Shown here one piece after another: positions 1 to 10,797 of a DNA stretch of 64,000 nucleotides (its first letter is position 1; the number at the start of each line of letters is the position of its first letter). The stretch covers positions 124,001-188,000 of the forward strand of contig WPDH01000268.1 in NCBI GenBank assembly GCA_019137255.1, written 5' to 3'. Under the pieces are notes generated by a model. That model was given only the letters and a program-made list of their open reading frames with translations. It had not been told where the DNA came from and searched no databases. The DNA is from Corinectria fuckeliana (taxonomy: Eukaryota > Ascomycota > Sordariomycetes > Hypocreales > Nectriaceae). The translations under genes were made by a program, and so were the position numbers.

Positions 1-728
1 GCCGTCAACTGCGTGTTCTCGATGCGGTCCGTCGGCGACGCCACGCCCCCGCCGACCATGATCTTGATGAAGTCGCCGCCGGTGCGGAGCTGTTCCCGCG
101 CGGCGCGGACGCACTCGGGCACGCCGTCCACGACCGTAGAAAGACCTCCCTGGCTTCCGCAGCACTGCTGGCGATCGTGCGCGCCTCTGCGGTCGCCGTG
201 TCCGCCCGTCTGCGAGAGAGCCTGGTTCGCGATGAACATCCTAGGGCCGGGGAAGACGTCGTCTTCGATGGCTTCCTTCAGGGCCAGCGTTGCGCCGCCC
301 GTGTCTCTGATGGTTGTGAATCCCTTGGCGAGCATCTGGCCGCAGAGATACGGCTGGCGGAACTGCGAGACCGCGGCGTCGGCGCCAAACGCGCTGGCAT
401 TGAGGCCGTCGTCGCCGGGGACGGCGCTGATGTGGACGTGGCAGTCGATGAGGCCTGGGCACAGGTACTTGCCGTCGAGGTCGACGACCGTATCTTGTGG
501 TGATGGCGGTGTATCTTGGCCGACATGTTCAATCAACCCGGCTGATATCTTGACGGTTGCTTTCGTGACTGAACCGCGAACTGGGTCAATCACGTTGGCA
601 TTCTGAAAGACATATGTCGTCTGGGGCGGCAACTTCCAGGGCTTGACCACCTTATCAGGCATGGTTGATGCATTGCCGCCGCCGTGCCTCACGGTCAACT
701 GTGAGGCTTCGGTCCTTCGAATCGTCAT
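1..728 (-). CDS. Amidohydrolase, imidazolonepropionase-like (3' end cut by window edge)
   Basis: This is a metal-dependent amidohydrolase of the imidazolonepropionase-like/Xaa-Pro dipeptidase type, probably a hydrolase of a small cyclic amide or dipeptide; the substrate cannot be told. About 242 codons are visible in one open frame, and the gene runs off the left edge. Seen in order are the N-terminal beta-sandwich strand NANVIDPVRG, the metal motif PGLIDCHVH, the segment GFTTIRDTGGA, SQTGGHGD, and DFIKIMVGGGVASP, which carries the lysine usually carbamylated in this family. The second half of the barrel, with the later metal ligands, lies outside. The start at 728 gives a short extension; an in-frame ATG at 662 (MPDKVV) is the alternative. 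No intron is needed in the visible part and no signal peptide is evident. The family is clear; the substrate is not. Confidence 0.82.
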   Translation of the reverse strand, partial: MTIRRTEASQLTVRHGGGNASTMPDKVVKPWKLPPQTTYVFQNANVIDPVRGSVTKATVKISAGLIEHVGQDTPPSPQDTVVDLDGKYLCPGLIDCHVHISAVPGDDGLNASAFGADAAVSQFRQPYLCGQMLAKGFTTIRDTGGATLALKEAIEDDVFPGPRMFIANQALSQTGGHGDRRGAHDRQQCCGSQGGLSTVVDGVPECVRAAREQLRTGGDFIKIMVGGGVASPTDRIENTQLT

Positions 729-1160
729 TTCGGGTTTAACCTAGTTAATGCGGAAACACGCAAGAGATGGCGAGATGAGTCGTCCTCGAAGATCAAGTCA
801 CTGATAGCAACCTCGTGTGGAGGAGTCGACAGAGATAAGTGAGGCGGCGAGTCGATGAGACAAGCAAATGCACGTAGCCCCGCGATCGTCCAGACCTGGT
901 AATGATGATCCGATCCAAGGAAGTCACAACAAGGTAATCACAGTCAACATCGACATTCGAACTATACCTTTTGAGCATCGTAAAGCTTGAGCATCGTTGA
1001 GAGCTTCTTCATTCAAGTTGCCATAACTTCATGCCTCCAGAACCCGAATTGCGCCTTTGTCTATGAATCCACATTTCCCTTGCCTTGAGGTATTTCCAGC
1101 TTCTGCCAATGCCACCCCATTTCGTCCATTCCTTTTCACTCCATCTAATCTCCCTCTTCA
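729..1160. other. Spacer between the amidohydrolase 5' end and ELP3 3' end
   Basis: This 432-bp stretch holds the presumed amidohydrolase promoter and the ELP3 3' UTR. I see no open frame with family character and no RNA gene. Confidence 0.6.
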
Positions 1161-2891
1161 TCATTGGGCCTCCTGCTTTCGCCCATCAAGCCACTTGCTC
1201 ATGTAGGGTCCGTCCAGCCAGAACCCGAGCTTCTGGTAGTAGCTCCGCACGCCCACGCCCGATATCACGCTGATCTTGTCGCTGCCGTGCTCCTCCCTCG
1301 CGATTCTCTCCGCCTCCTCCATCAGCAACGTTCCGAAGCCCTGGTGCTGGAACTTGCGCGGGTCGCGCGCGTGGACGGGCACGGCCGTGCCGTAGACGTG
1401 CAGCTCTCGCACCATGCTCGTCGGTTGGCCGATGAGCTCCTCCCGGAACGTGTACTTCTCGGTGCACTTGCGCAGCCTCAGCAGCGCGACCAGGATATCC
1501 TGCTTGGGGTCTTCGTAGGCGAGGAACGTTTCCCAGCCTCCGTTGGCCGCGTAGTCTCTCCGCACCAGCTCGATCTGGTTGGGTCGGATCTTGTTCTTGA
1601 TTTCGTTGACGCCGACTTCACGCGTGCGCACGTCTCGGCACGTTGTGCCAAAGTCCTTCATGCGAGCCAACGCCAGTTCACGCAGGTTCCCGTTCTCTAC
1701 GCCAGACGTGACCAGAGGCATGGGAATATCACGCTGGACACGGTAAATGCGCGTCCACGGGGGAATCAGCGCCATGATCCTAGCGACAAGGTCGATCAAC
1801 CCGTTGGGAGTGTAGTTCTGGTACCGCCCTGTCCGCCACAACTCGTACAGGCCCGTACCTCTGATGACCAGCGTCGGGTAGATCTTGAGGCCATCAGTCC
1901 TGAAGGCTGGGCTCTCAAAGTACTCTCTGAACTGATCAATGTCACGCTCCATGCCGACGTTTGGCAAGTCGGGCATCATGTGGCTGACGACTTTGTAGCC
2001 CGCATCCTTGGCCAGGCAGAACGTCTCTGCAACCGACGCAACTGTGTGGCCGCGGTTTGTGTCTCGGGCCACGTCCTCGTAGAGCGACTGTACCCCAATC
2101 TCCAATCTCGTGCAGCCGTACCTCAGCATGTCCGAAAGGTGAGGCTGTAGGCAGTAGTCGGGTCGGGTCTCAATGGTGATGCCAACACACTTGACGTTAC
2201 TCATCTCCCCCGCCTCTACTGCCTCGTCGACGTTGGATGTCTGATACCCGCTCAGGGCGTTGTGAAGCTGGGCGATAAACTCGTTCCGGTATGACTCCGG
2301 CAACGACATGAACGTGCCGCCCATGATGATGTACTCGACCTTGTCGACGGAGTGGCCGAGGGACTTGAGCTGGTCGACTCGGCCTCGGGCCTGTTCAAAC
2401 GGATCGTATCGGGCACGGATAGCTCGCATAGACGTCGGCTCGTATCCCGTATACGACTGGGTGCTGTACTCGAAGTCGGAGTCGGGGCCGCCGGGGCAGT
2501 AGACGCAGATGTTGCCGGTGTAGGCGATGTGCGGGCAGCGATGGGGCTTGCACATGACGGCGACTACGGCGATGCCGGACGAGGTTCGGATGGGCTTCGC
2601 GATGAGCTTGGGCAGGATGTACTTCTTGTAGTGCTCGGGGATGGAGGCGATGATGGCCGTCAGCGGCGGGATGTTCATGAGCTTGTGCTTCTTGGCGAGC
2701 TTGTTGCGCAGGGCGTTGAGGTTGATGTCCCTCGACGCACGCCCAGCCTTGGAGGCTTCATGGTCTTCGATGAGAGCGTTGGCGACGTCGGCGCAGCATC
2801 GCAGGAAGCGCTCGCTCTCGGGGGCCAGCTCTGCGCCCTTCTTCTTGGACTTGGCGGTCGAAGCCGTCACCGTCATCGTCGCGGTCGCCAT
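1161..2891 (-). CDS. ELP3: Elongator complex catalytic subunit Elp3
   Basis: Elp3 is the catalytic subunit of Elongator. It makes the carboxymethyl group on wobble uridine-34 of tRNAs using a radical-SAM domain and an acetyl-CoA-binding GNAT domain. The 576-residue, intronless frame has the family's usual length (about 550-580). The radical-SAM cysteines are in CPHIAYTGNICVYCPGG (residues about 118-134). They are followed by the barrel motifs IIMGGTFMS, ETRPDYC and RLEIGVQS, and by a C-terminal GNAT domain with HQGFGTLLMEEAE and YYQKLGF. The ATG at 2891 opens a lysine-rich leader before the conserved RFLRCCADVANALIE helix, so the start looks right. No other Elongator gene is in the window. 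It is a single-copy core gene with no sign of damage. Confidence 0.98.
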   Translation of the reverse strand: MATATMTVTASTAKSKKKGAELAPESERFLRCCADVANALIEDHEASKAGRASRDINLNALRNKLAKKHKLMNIPPLTAIIASIPEHYKKYILPKLIAKPIRTSSGIAVVAVMCKPHRCPHIAYTGNICVYCPGGPDSDFEYSTQSYTGYEPTSMRAIRARYDPFEQARGRVDQLKSLGHSVDKVEYIIMGGTFMSLPESYRNEFIAQLHNALSGYQTSNVDEAVEAGEMSNVKCVGITIETRPDYCLQPHLSDMLRYGCTRLEIGVQSLYEDVARDTNRGHTVASVAETFCLAKDAGYKVVSHMMPDLPNVGMERDIDQFREYFESPAFRTDGLKIYPTLVIRGTGLYELWRTGRYQNYTPNGLIDLVARIMALIPPWTRIYRVQRDIPMPLVTSGVENGNLRELALARMKDFGTTCRDVRTREVGVNEIKNKIRPNQIELVRRDYAANGGWETFLAYEDPKQDILVALLRLRKCTEKYTFREELIGQPTSMVRELHVYGTAVPVHARDPRKFQHQGFGTLLMEEAERIAREEHGSDKISVISGVGVRSYYQKLGFWLDGPYMSKWLDGRKQEAQ

Positions 2892-3665
2892 CGTCGCGGG
2901 GGGTTGCTGTGCTGTCTGTCTCTAAAGGCTCTTCGTCCGGCAGTCGAGATGCTCCGCCTTCTTCCGGGATCCGACAGTTGTATGCGGTTTTGCCGTTAAT
3001 TGTTTGCTGTTCTCAAGTCTTGGGCTGCGGGTGCAAATGATGAACCCTTGTCTGCCCCTCCAAAGTCATGAAGGTGCTAAAAATCTTGGTGGGGCTTTTT
3101 TGCGCCAGTGTCTAGCCTCGAATTTGCAAAGCTACAGGGTAGGTCAGTTCGCAGTAATAGTAGGTCTCTCTCTACCTGAGTCCAAGTGAAGCATGTTCGC
3201 TTTAACACAGTCTTAATGCCCTAATACCTTGATGCCCTGGACCCCTAATGCTCTAACACCCTGATACCCTGATTCCCTAACTGCTTTACTGTTGTTAATA
3301 GTAAGTATGTCTAAAGGGACAAGACAAGAGTGAAAGTTAATGTGGGCTATACAGCCCGACTAGAAATATCATTCAGCCTGAATAGCACGACTCTTACTGA
3401 ATTATTAGACTTCTTTTTAGCTAGCTTCTAGACTGTTCTTCCATACACAAAATAGTGTGTCTTGGCCTAGAGTCGCGTATACAACGGGAGCTGAGAGATT
3501 CGTCGTTGCTCTTCGAGAACTTGGTGCTACGTGAATACTTGGACGAATCTGGCAGCATCGTTCGTGTTAGTCTTCCGGCTGTTGCAAAGTAGAAGGATTG
3601 TGTTGCCCAGAGTGGTCGGTGTGCAAATCTAACTTCTGTAGATTCACCTCTGCGATAACGTGAAT
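2892..3665. other. Intergenic region with ELP3 promoter and a dispersed repeat
   Basis: The region lies between the ELP3 start and the MFS transporter stop. The first 300 bases are the presumed ELP3 promoter. The middle is a copy of the dispersed repeat listed separately. The remainder shows no coding signal. Confidence 0.6.
3199..3420 (+). repeat. Dispersed repeat, copy A, with a degenerate 9-10-bp tandem head
   Basis: This is one of three diverged copies (the others start near 29051 and 54832). Shared blocks in the same order are GCTTTAACACAGTC, CCCTAACTGCTTTACTG, TTAATAGTAAGTATGTCTAAA and, near the end, ATAGCACGACTCTTA. Copy A alone has an expanded head of roughly seven 9-10-bp units of the pattern ATRCCCTRAT, from about 3213 to 3285. 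It has no coding capacity. Its origin (MITE, solo LTR or SINE-like) is unknown. A GGGCT...AGCCC palindrome sits near 3345-3358. Confidence 0.7.
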
Positions 3666-5256
3666 TTACCTAATTTTGATACCGGAGAAAACGCCGAGAG
3701 CCACCGCATAGCAAGTTGCGCTGACAAAATACGGCATCCCAAGAGCAAGACCCCCAATCCCGATGCCACGCACCCACAACGTAGCCATAAGAGGTGCGCC
3801 AAGAAGAGATCCAACGGTTTTGACGAGCATGACAATAGAAAAGATGTGGGCATCCGGGTTGGTCGTGTCGTTGTGGTCCTTACCGTGCGGTGGTGAAACA
3901 GCCGGTGACTTGAGCAGCGAGAGGGTGAAGATGGGTAGCGCAGATCCGAGTGCGTACAGGAGGAGTGACGGAACTAGCATCCATATCTTCGCGGCGACGG
4001 CAATTCCCAATGCGCCAAGCACTGAAACCGCGAGGCAGACGTTGGCGTATCGAACGTTGGCGCTGTCGGCGGTCTCGGTTCTAGACACAGAGCCTCTAGA
4101 AACGCGTCTTGAGTTTAGGAATTTGGGAATGATAACTGTGAGAAGGGTAAAGTTCACCACCGCTTTGCCGGATAGCAGGTAGCCGGCTGAGGCGAATGTC
4201 CAATGGTATCTCTTAGAGATGTATTGGACAAGCAGTTTGGTGTCTGAGCTGGCAAGCGACGTGAGAAGGAAGCTGACGAGCAATAAAGAGAAGTTCCGGG
4301 GATGGCTAGTGACGATTGTGTTGAGCGTACGGAACCGTTGGACTGTGGAGTGAAGGAGGGATGGCTGGGAGTCCTGCGCCTTGAGCAGCGGGGAAGACAA
4401 GAGAGGTTCCCTTTGTGCTTCGTCGGATAAGGGGTCACTAGCCAGAGACTGCGTAGACGGCAGCAAGAAAATGGTGGGAATAGCAAGCAGGAGAAGCAGT
4501 ATCCCCAGCCAGAACGGCAGCCAGAGTAAGACAGTCATGGTGGCAGAGGCCAACGCCGGACCAAGTAAGGCAACGACGTATGAGACAGAGCTCATGTAAC
4601 CGAAGTAGATGGCTCGCAGGACGTGGTCGTCGGACAGATTGGAGGCGAGGGCGTAGGTAATGGAGTTGAAGACACAGTCTCCCCCAAGGACCGAGAGGGT
4701 CGGACCAACGATGATGGCCTTGGTTGGTAGCAGCGAGTCAAAGTAACCCACTGTGATGGCCCATGACAGCATGAAGACTCGTGAGATGAGGTTGAGACGG
4801 AGAACCGCACGACGGCCCCATTTCTCAGCAAGGAAGCTGAGGGGAATGGTCATGACAAAATCTATAGCATCCCACGTGTCAGAAAGATTCACAGGGAAAA
4901 TATGAAGACGGAGTCTCACCTCCTCCGATCCAGATAGTATCCATCACGCCTTGTATCCAGCCTAGGCTCGTCTGCACTTCGTCAATCTTGCACAGCTCCT
5001 CAGCCACGCTTCCGTCAGGGTTGATCGCCCTCGGATCGGTGCTGGCGTAGTATTCCCGACATAATCGCCTCTCGATGACTCTGTTGAGAGGTAGTTGATA
5101 TAGGCTCATAGATAGATTGACGAGGAGGAGTAAGCCAAGGACAGGTACGATGGCGCTTCTCCGCTGTGGACCCAGGCTGTGGTGCCCCGAACTGAAAACA
5201 TCCTCAGATTCCGCCCCGTCGTCTACCGTGCTAGGAGCGTGGACAACGTCAGGCAT
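3666..5256 (-). CDS. Major facilitator superfamily transporter
   Basis: This is a 12-helix-type MFS permease of about 510 residues, encoded by two exons (5256-4920 and 4861-3666). The intron at 4862-4919 (58 nt, GTGAG..CTATAG) is phase 1 and joins WIGG to DFVMTIPLSFLAEKWGRR, restoring the MFS loop 2-3 signature (G-x-x-A-E-x-x-G-R-R-type). The N-terminus is cytosolic, followed by a hydrophobic stretch, SAIVPVLGLLLLVNLSMSLY. A long first loop has two cysteines (LCREYY, ELCKID), as in the proton-coupled SLC46-like group common in fungi. A polar central loop (about residues 285-340) separates the two six-helix halves. The substrate is unknown; fungal relatives are often annotated as drug or siderophore exporters by homology only. 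No biosynthetic cluster adjoins it. Confidence 0.9.
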
Positions 5257-7961
5257 GTCGGGCGTGCCGGCGATCTGTCTTTAGCTTCTAAGCCAGCTGT
5301 TGTGAGTATTTTGAGAAGTCGAGCGAGGACTCAGGGAGAGGAGGCTGTGTCGCTTTGTGGTGAAAGCGCCGCGAAGTGTTGTTTATTGGCGCGCGATAAG
5401 CACGTCGCCCAGTAATCTATAGTGTCTCGCAGCGCTAATTAATCCGATTGTCTCGTACAGAGACTGTCCATCAACGCCAGACGAAGAACACAGCGACTCT
5501 TGTAGGCCTATGATCTCAAACCAATTTCGAATGAGAAAGCATTTAATCTTGAGAGGTTGTTTTCTAGCCTGGTTCAAGATTCTTGAAGACTCTTGCTGTT
5601 CATCCTCTACCTTATCTCTCGGATTCGAGAAGTAACGATCTTACGAACGTTTGTCCAAGATCTCGTACACCTGTAATAACTAGCATATGATTAGGCTGGC
5701 GCACTTTAGGATATTCTTGCCTGCGCATCTCACAACCCAGACAAGAAACTGGGTCTTGGTACAAGACGATCCTTCCAGTTACGACAATCTTGTAATACTT
5801 GATGGCGATGCCGCGGTAAACGAGAGACCTACTAGTAGGATAAAGTATGACATGATACCCCGAGAAACGGTTCCTATAATATTGAGTTATAACCATCTCA
5901 CTCTGTTCTTGCGGCTTAACGTACAGTGCAATTGTTCATGAACACTGTCACATTGGTATCACGCTACGAAGTGCTAGGGAGGCCGGCCGCAGAAAGAGAG
6001 GCATGACCGTTTGCAGCATGTGCGTAGTTTTCCATCGCCTGATTCCCTGAGAAAGGCATTAATTCGAGTGTTGCTCATTTTGTTGCCAGGGTAGAAACCT
6101 CAACACCATGCTACCGATCAATATCTACATCGGCGCTCAATGCACCGGCAAGACAGCCCTGGCTCATGTCTGGAGAGCTCATTTGGGACAACTTCAGATA
6201 TTGCTCATCCAGCAGTTGCCAGAGAAGACGCCCGTTCTGTCATGAAGATGCACAAATTTACAGCGCACGATCTCACATCGTCACCTGATCGCTGCATGAC
6301 GCTGCATACGCTCGTAGGGTAGGAGTGTGAGAGAGTAAGTGGATCATTTCTGACCGCTCTGGACTGATCACCCGATGTTGTATAGATACGCCCTCAGCTA
6401 TTTGGGACGTGAAACAGCACCTACCATGATAAGAAGCGCCGCCTGGCAAGAGTTGCGATCAGGAATGTCCACGTCCTTGATCCTGGTTTGCGAGGCTGGC
6501 GCTGACTGGCTGGTAAGTGATGGCTCTGGCGTGAGATCAATACCTCGAGACATTGAGCACTGAATTGACGTTCATCGAGAATTTTGCCCGGTCTTGGAGG
6601 AAGTAGGTGCGCTACGAAATAGTTCCCTGCACCATATCAGGGGTTGAAGAGAAGGATGCCATTGCGAGGTCTAAGTGGAGAGACGCAATGCGCAATACTG
6701 GCTATGAACCGATGGTGGGAGCCAGTTAGTGCAGCCAGCCGTCATCGTCACATTGATATTCAACAAGCCTGTGTACGATAGGTCAAGGCATCTGGAGATA
6801 TTTATCAGTACCCCTGCGACAAATCCTCCTTTGCCCACAAGTTGTGCGGCCTTGACAAAGCCCGTGCAAAACCAGTCCCTTGCGAAAAGTAACCTTAGCG
6901 AAAGGGATACATCGGCGAGCCAATAAAAGTGGGCGAACCGAGGCACCTGCTTCTGTCCAGATGATGGATGGGTACGAAGTAGTCTAAAGCCCGCGGCGCC
7001 GTGCCTCGGTCAGCGCCGCGGTGAATCAAACCCGATTATCGTGGTGGTGTTGTCTCCGGCGTTTGATGTCCGAACTGTTAGCGTTGCTGGATTTCCCGTG
7101 AGGACAAGTGCCGATCCATCTTTGGAGAAAAGAAACCAGGGAAAAGCTCATCGGGCGTGGATCGCCAGCTTCGAGGAAGAACAGGGAGAGCTAACTTATG
7201 TAGCATAGCATTATTGTGAGGTTTCATTGCAACGAGAACAAGACCGCAATGTGAAGTAGACGGGTGTAGAAAGAGGGGTCAAAATGGTTCTCAAGAGGTA
7301 GGAACCCCAAGCCCAGCGTTTAGTGTCCAGTCGTAGACTTAAGTAGGGCACTAGCTGCAGTGCCAAATGGCCCCAGCTACGGATGTGCTTCTGCCAAAAC
7401 CTCTAGAAAAGCAGTTGGAAGGGGAAGGGCATGGCGCGCCCTCACCGTGAACCCCGTCATTAGCCGCACGAGAGAGCCCTGCTTGACCCTGCCACCTGCA
7501 GAGACCCTGCAGAGACCCTCTGAAAGCCCTCTAAACGCCTTCCAATACGTGAAGGCCCTCTAAAACGGCCCGCTGAGTGGTTCTCCCTCGCCGAGGCGTG
7601 GCCGAGAAAGACATTTGGGGTAGGTGCGTTTAGACCATCGACTGTTAAGTGGCGGCAACGGTCGGAACAATAGTAGCCGGCTGCCGACTCTCGGCACAGC
7701 AGTCTCCGTGACCTTCCGTAGCGGCAGGGCACCAAGGCACTTCACAGCGCATCCCTTTTGGGTAAGGCTCGCCACGGGACAGTGTTGGTACGAACCTCCC
7801 GAGCTCTTGGGTGACACTCACGTTTTCCCTCCCATTTGCAAGCTCCTCTCCATTTGACGCACCAAATCACCTGCTCATCCCTCCCTCCTTTGAGCTTCAC
7901 CATCCAAGATCACGACCTTGGTCCTCCTCGTCCTCAATCCTTCCGTCTCTCCACAGCCACC
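5257..7961. other. Long gene-free region upstream of SCS-alpha and the MFS gene
   Basis: This is 2.7 kb between two divergent genes. The part near 5257 is the MFS promoter, and the last 200 bases, pyrimidine-rich, are the 5' UTR of the succinyl-CoA ligase gene. The middle (5.4-7.2 kb) is AT-richer, and no frame shows recognisable protein character. A short direct repeat of CTGCAGAGACC lies near 7496-7517. No tRNA or rRNA was seen. Confidence 0.55.
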
Positions 7962-9206
7962 ATGCAGTCTGTCTCCAGGTCCGCCGCCCGCGCTTCGGCG
8001 CTGCGCAACGTCGCCCGCCGCGCCTACAGCTCGTCGCCCTATAGTCAGACCATCAACAACCTGCGCATCAACGGCGACACCAAGGTCATCTTCCAGGGCT
8101 TCACCGGAAAGCAGGGAACGTGAGTTTTGGTCACCATTCGGAGTGTTGCGAGAGACTGACCAAGGGGTTAGATTCCACGCCCAACAAGCTATCGAATACG
8201 GTACGATGCACACCGCACCCATGTTGCGACACATGTCATGATGCATGTGACAGGGGTGGCAGTTGAGGCTGATATGGTGTTGAATAGGAACCAAGGTCGT
8301 CGGTGGAACGAACCCCAAGAAGGCTGGCCAGACTCACCTCGACCTCCCCGTCTTCAAGAACGTCTACGACGCCGTCCAGGAGACCGGCGCCACCGCCACA
8401 GCTCTCTTCGTCCCGTGCGTCCCGAACACACAATGCCACTTTGGGGTGAAGCACAACTAACAATGTTGCAGTCCTCCTGTGGCTGCTGCCGGTATCGAGG
8501 AGGCCCTCCAGGCCGAGATTCCCCTTATCGTCTGTATTACTGAGGGTATCCCCCAACATGGTGGGTTCCCAGTCTTGAAGCACGAGCGCTTTTCTTCGTC
8601 TAACCTGAACCTCCAGACATGGTTCGCATCACCCAAATGCTCAAGACCCAATCCAAGACCCGTCTCGTCGGACCCAACTGTCCCGGCATCATCGCCCCTG
8701 GCCAGTGCAAGATCGGTATCATGCCTGGTTTCATCCACAAGCGCGGTCGCATCGGTATCGTCTCCCGATCCGGTACCCTGACTTACGAGGCCGTCAACCA
8801 AACCACCCAGGCCGGCCTCGGCCAGTCTCTCGTCGTCGGCATTGGCGGCGACCCCTTCAGCGGCACCAACTTCATCGACTGCCTCAAGGTCTTCACCGAG
8901 GACCCCGACACCGACGGTATCATCATGATTGGTGAGATTGGTGGATCCGCCGAGGAGGACGCCGCCGAGTTCCTGAAGTCGGCCAACACCGTCAACGGCG
9001 GCAAGCCCGTCGTCAGCTTCATCGCCGGTATCTCTGCTCCCCCCGGTCGACGCATGGGTCACGCTGGTGCCATCGTCTCAGGCGGCAAGGGTGGTGCCGA
9101 CACCAAGATCAAGGCTCTCGAGGACGCCGGCGTCATCGTCGAGCGCTCGCCCGCCAGCCTGGGCAAGGCTCTCTACGACGAGTTTGTTCGCCGAGATCTT
9201 TTGTAA
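7962..9206 (+). CDS. Succinyl-CoA ligase alpha subunit, mitochondrial precursor
   Basis: This is the alpha subunit of TCA-cycle succinyl-CoA synthetase, which with the beta subunit converts succinyl-CoA, nucleoside diphosphate and phosphate to succinate, CoA and NTP in the mitochondrial matrix. I read five exons: 7962-8119, 8172-8200, 8288-8414, 8472-8560 and 8617-9206, giving 330 residues, the usual length. The N-terminus is a mitochondrial presequence rich in Arg/Ser/Ala (SRSAARASALRNVARRAYSS). The CoA-binding Rossmann part starts at TKVIFQGFTGKQGT. VGPNCPGIIAP and GIVSRSGTLTYEA are alpha-subunit signatures, and GRRMGHAGAIV carries the phosphorylated active-site histidine. All introns are GT-AG and join in frame. 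Exon 2 is only 29 nt. Confidence 0.97.
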
Positions 9207-9937
9207 ATCAATCCTCGGATATCTTGTTGTTTTGACTCACCCGCCGGGCAGTCCGGCGGGAAGGGGAAGAGGTAGAGCTTGGGACCGAGTGAGCATAGTA
9301 GAGTCCGGTCCGATGCCTGGGATTGCTCACTGTGGGCTGGGTGCATTTGTTCGGTGATTTCCCTCGCAACCTGATAGATAAAGGATTGATCTGGTTGGCG
9401 CTGACGCTGGATCGCGAAACGCCATCATGCTTGGCGCGTGTATATCCACGTGCGCCATGCAAGGTCTTATTTAAATTATGCGAGCCGGCTTGACCATATC
9501 ACGGAGTAGAATGAACAAGAGGCGTTAAAAAAGTCACCCGCATCAAGAATCCCTCCAAGATGCAAGTTAAGTGTATGTGCGGTGTGTACTTGTGAGGTTC
9601 ATCTGTTTCCACCGGAAAGACGTGGAATATCCATTCAAACGCCGAATCATACATACGCTGCCCCGGCTCCATCCCTTGTCAGGAACTCTTTGATGGTATC
9701 ACGCACAGTCAAGCCAACATCCTTCACCCACTGCCCCTCCTGCTTGTCGCCCAGGTCCTTTGAATCACGCTATATATACCGATGGCACCCTCAAGGTTCT
9801 CCAGCAAACTTGTCTAATGCACAAAAATAAAATAAACTCCCCATTCCATGCATGCGGTTTCGACTCCTAGCAGGTTTGCAGCCCTGCTCTTCTGCTGTCA
9901 TTTGCTACTTGGTAGGTCATGTCGTTTGTGGGGATGC
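9207..9937. other. Convergent 3' region of SCS-alpha and UBC1
   Basis: The 731 bp hold the 3' UTRs of two genes that face each other. A GC-rich hairpin follows the SCS-alpha stop (separate entry). No gene was seen. Confidence 0.6.
9240..9260 (+). other. Perfect 8-bp GC hairpin in the SCS-alpha 3' UTR
   Basis: CCCGCCGG at 9240-9247 pairs perfectly with CCGGCGGG at 9253-9260 around the five-base loop GCAGT. It starts 34 bases after the stop codon. In a fungal mRNA this would form a stable 3'-UTR stem-loop; a role in 3' processing or stability is inference. Confidence 0.6.
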
Positions 9938-10797
9938 TCATTGCTCGCCGAGAAGGCGAGCGGTGATGTCCCCCATGTAGGCTTCCTCGAGCTCGTAATC
10001 ATGGCCCCCGTTGCGATCGATACCTACAAATATAAAGGCGTCGACAACGGCCTCAACATCAAAGCCCATGCTGACGAAGCGGCCGACGAGGTCCCTGCTA
10101 TATCCCATGTACCTACACGCACCATCTTGGTCAGTCTGCTATGCAGGCGAAAGCGGCCAGTCCCGGTTAAAAATCGGGATTCGAGCCCATCCGTACCGCA
10201 AACATACCTGTTATCGTCGCTGGCCATCGCACTCGCCTGGGCATCGGCCTTGAACTTGCTTAGGTCGACATCTCGTTGCGGGGCGCCAGCGTATTTGACA
10301 GCCCACTCGTGGGCCTTGAGGGCAAATGCTTCCGGGTGATCGATGAGCATCCTGGCGACCTCGGCGTCTTGAGGATCCTTGGGGTTGGGGAACTCGAGGA
10401 GCATGCGCAGGGAGAGCAAGGCGGTCTTGATGGTCTGGACGGGAGACCAGCCGGAGCCGAGCGTGTCGAGGCAGATGGCGCCCTGTAGTTCAGTCAGCCA
10501 CGGACCTTTTCTCTCCAGCCTCGAAGGCAAGGGAGCCCTTACCGTCTGGCTGCTGACATTGGGATGCCAGATCTTGGTGTCGAACTTTATAGTCGGGGAC
10601 TTGAAGGGATAGGTGACGGGAATCTGTATGTCGACCTGGAACGTGCCGCCGGCGTAGGGAGTGTCGGGGGGCGCGGGAAAGGTGCCCTTGAGGTGTGTGA
10701 CGTCGTTTTCCTCGACGGCCTTCGCGTAGACGCCCGAGTTGTCGCGGTCGGCCTGGATGTCGGCCAGCTCCTTCATGAGACGACGTTCTCGACTCAT
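9938..10797 (-). CDS. UBC1: Ubiquitin-conjugating enzyme E2 with C-terminal UBA domain (Ubc1/UBE2K type)
   Basis: This E2 accepts ubiquitin from E1 on a catalytic cysteine and, in the Ubc1/UBE2K family, extends Lys48-linked chains. Three exons (10797-10543, 10482-10208, 10112-9938) give 234 residues. The first intron (60 nt) joins HPNVSSQT to GAICLDTLGSGWSP, which supplies the HPN motif and the active-site Cys (about residue 89). The second intron (95 nt) joins ASDDN to RYMGYSRDLVGRF. The C-terminal UBA domain covers about residues 178-234 (RFVSMGFDVEAVVDAF, ending ITARLLGEQ). A UBA tail of this kind separates Ubc1/UBE2K from other E2s. The last codons contain a 7-bp perfect hairpin (9943-9961). 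The gene is divergent from RPT2, another ubiquitin-proteasome gene, about 1.5 kb away. Confidence 0.95.

Noticed and set aside
1164..2150. 328-codon plus-strand frame opposite ELP3
   Set aside because: Antisense shadow; ELP3 is intact and conserved.
3213..3285. CCCTAA/CCCTGA units read as an internal telomere repeat
   Set aside because: Spacing is 9-10 bp rather than 6, and the units occur as the head of a dispersed repeat found elsewhere in the window.
10113..10207. GGGCTCGAATCCCG element inside UBC1 intron 2 resembling a tRNA T loop
   Set aside because: No acceptor, D or anticodon arms can be formed around it.
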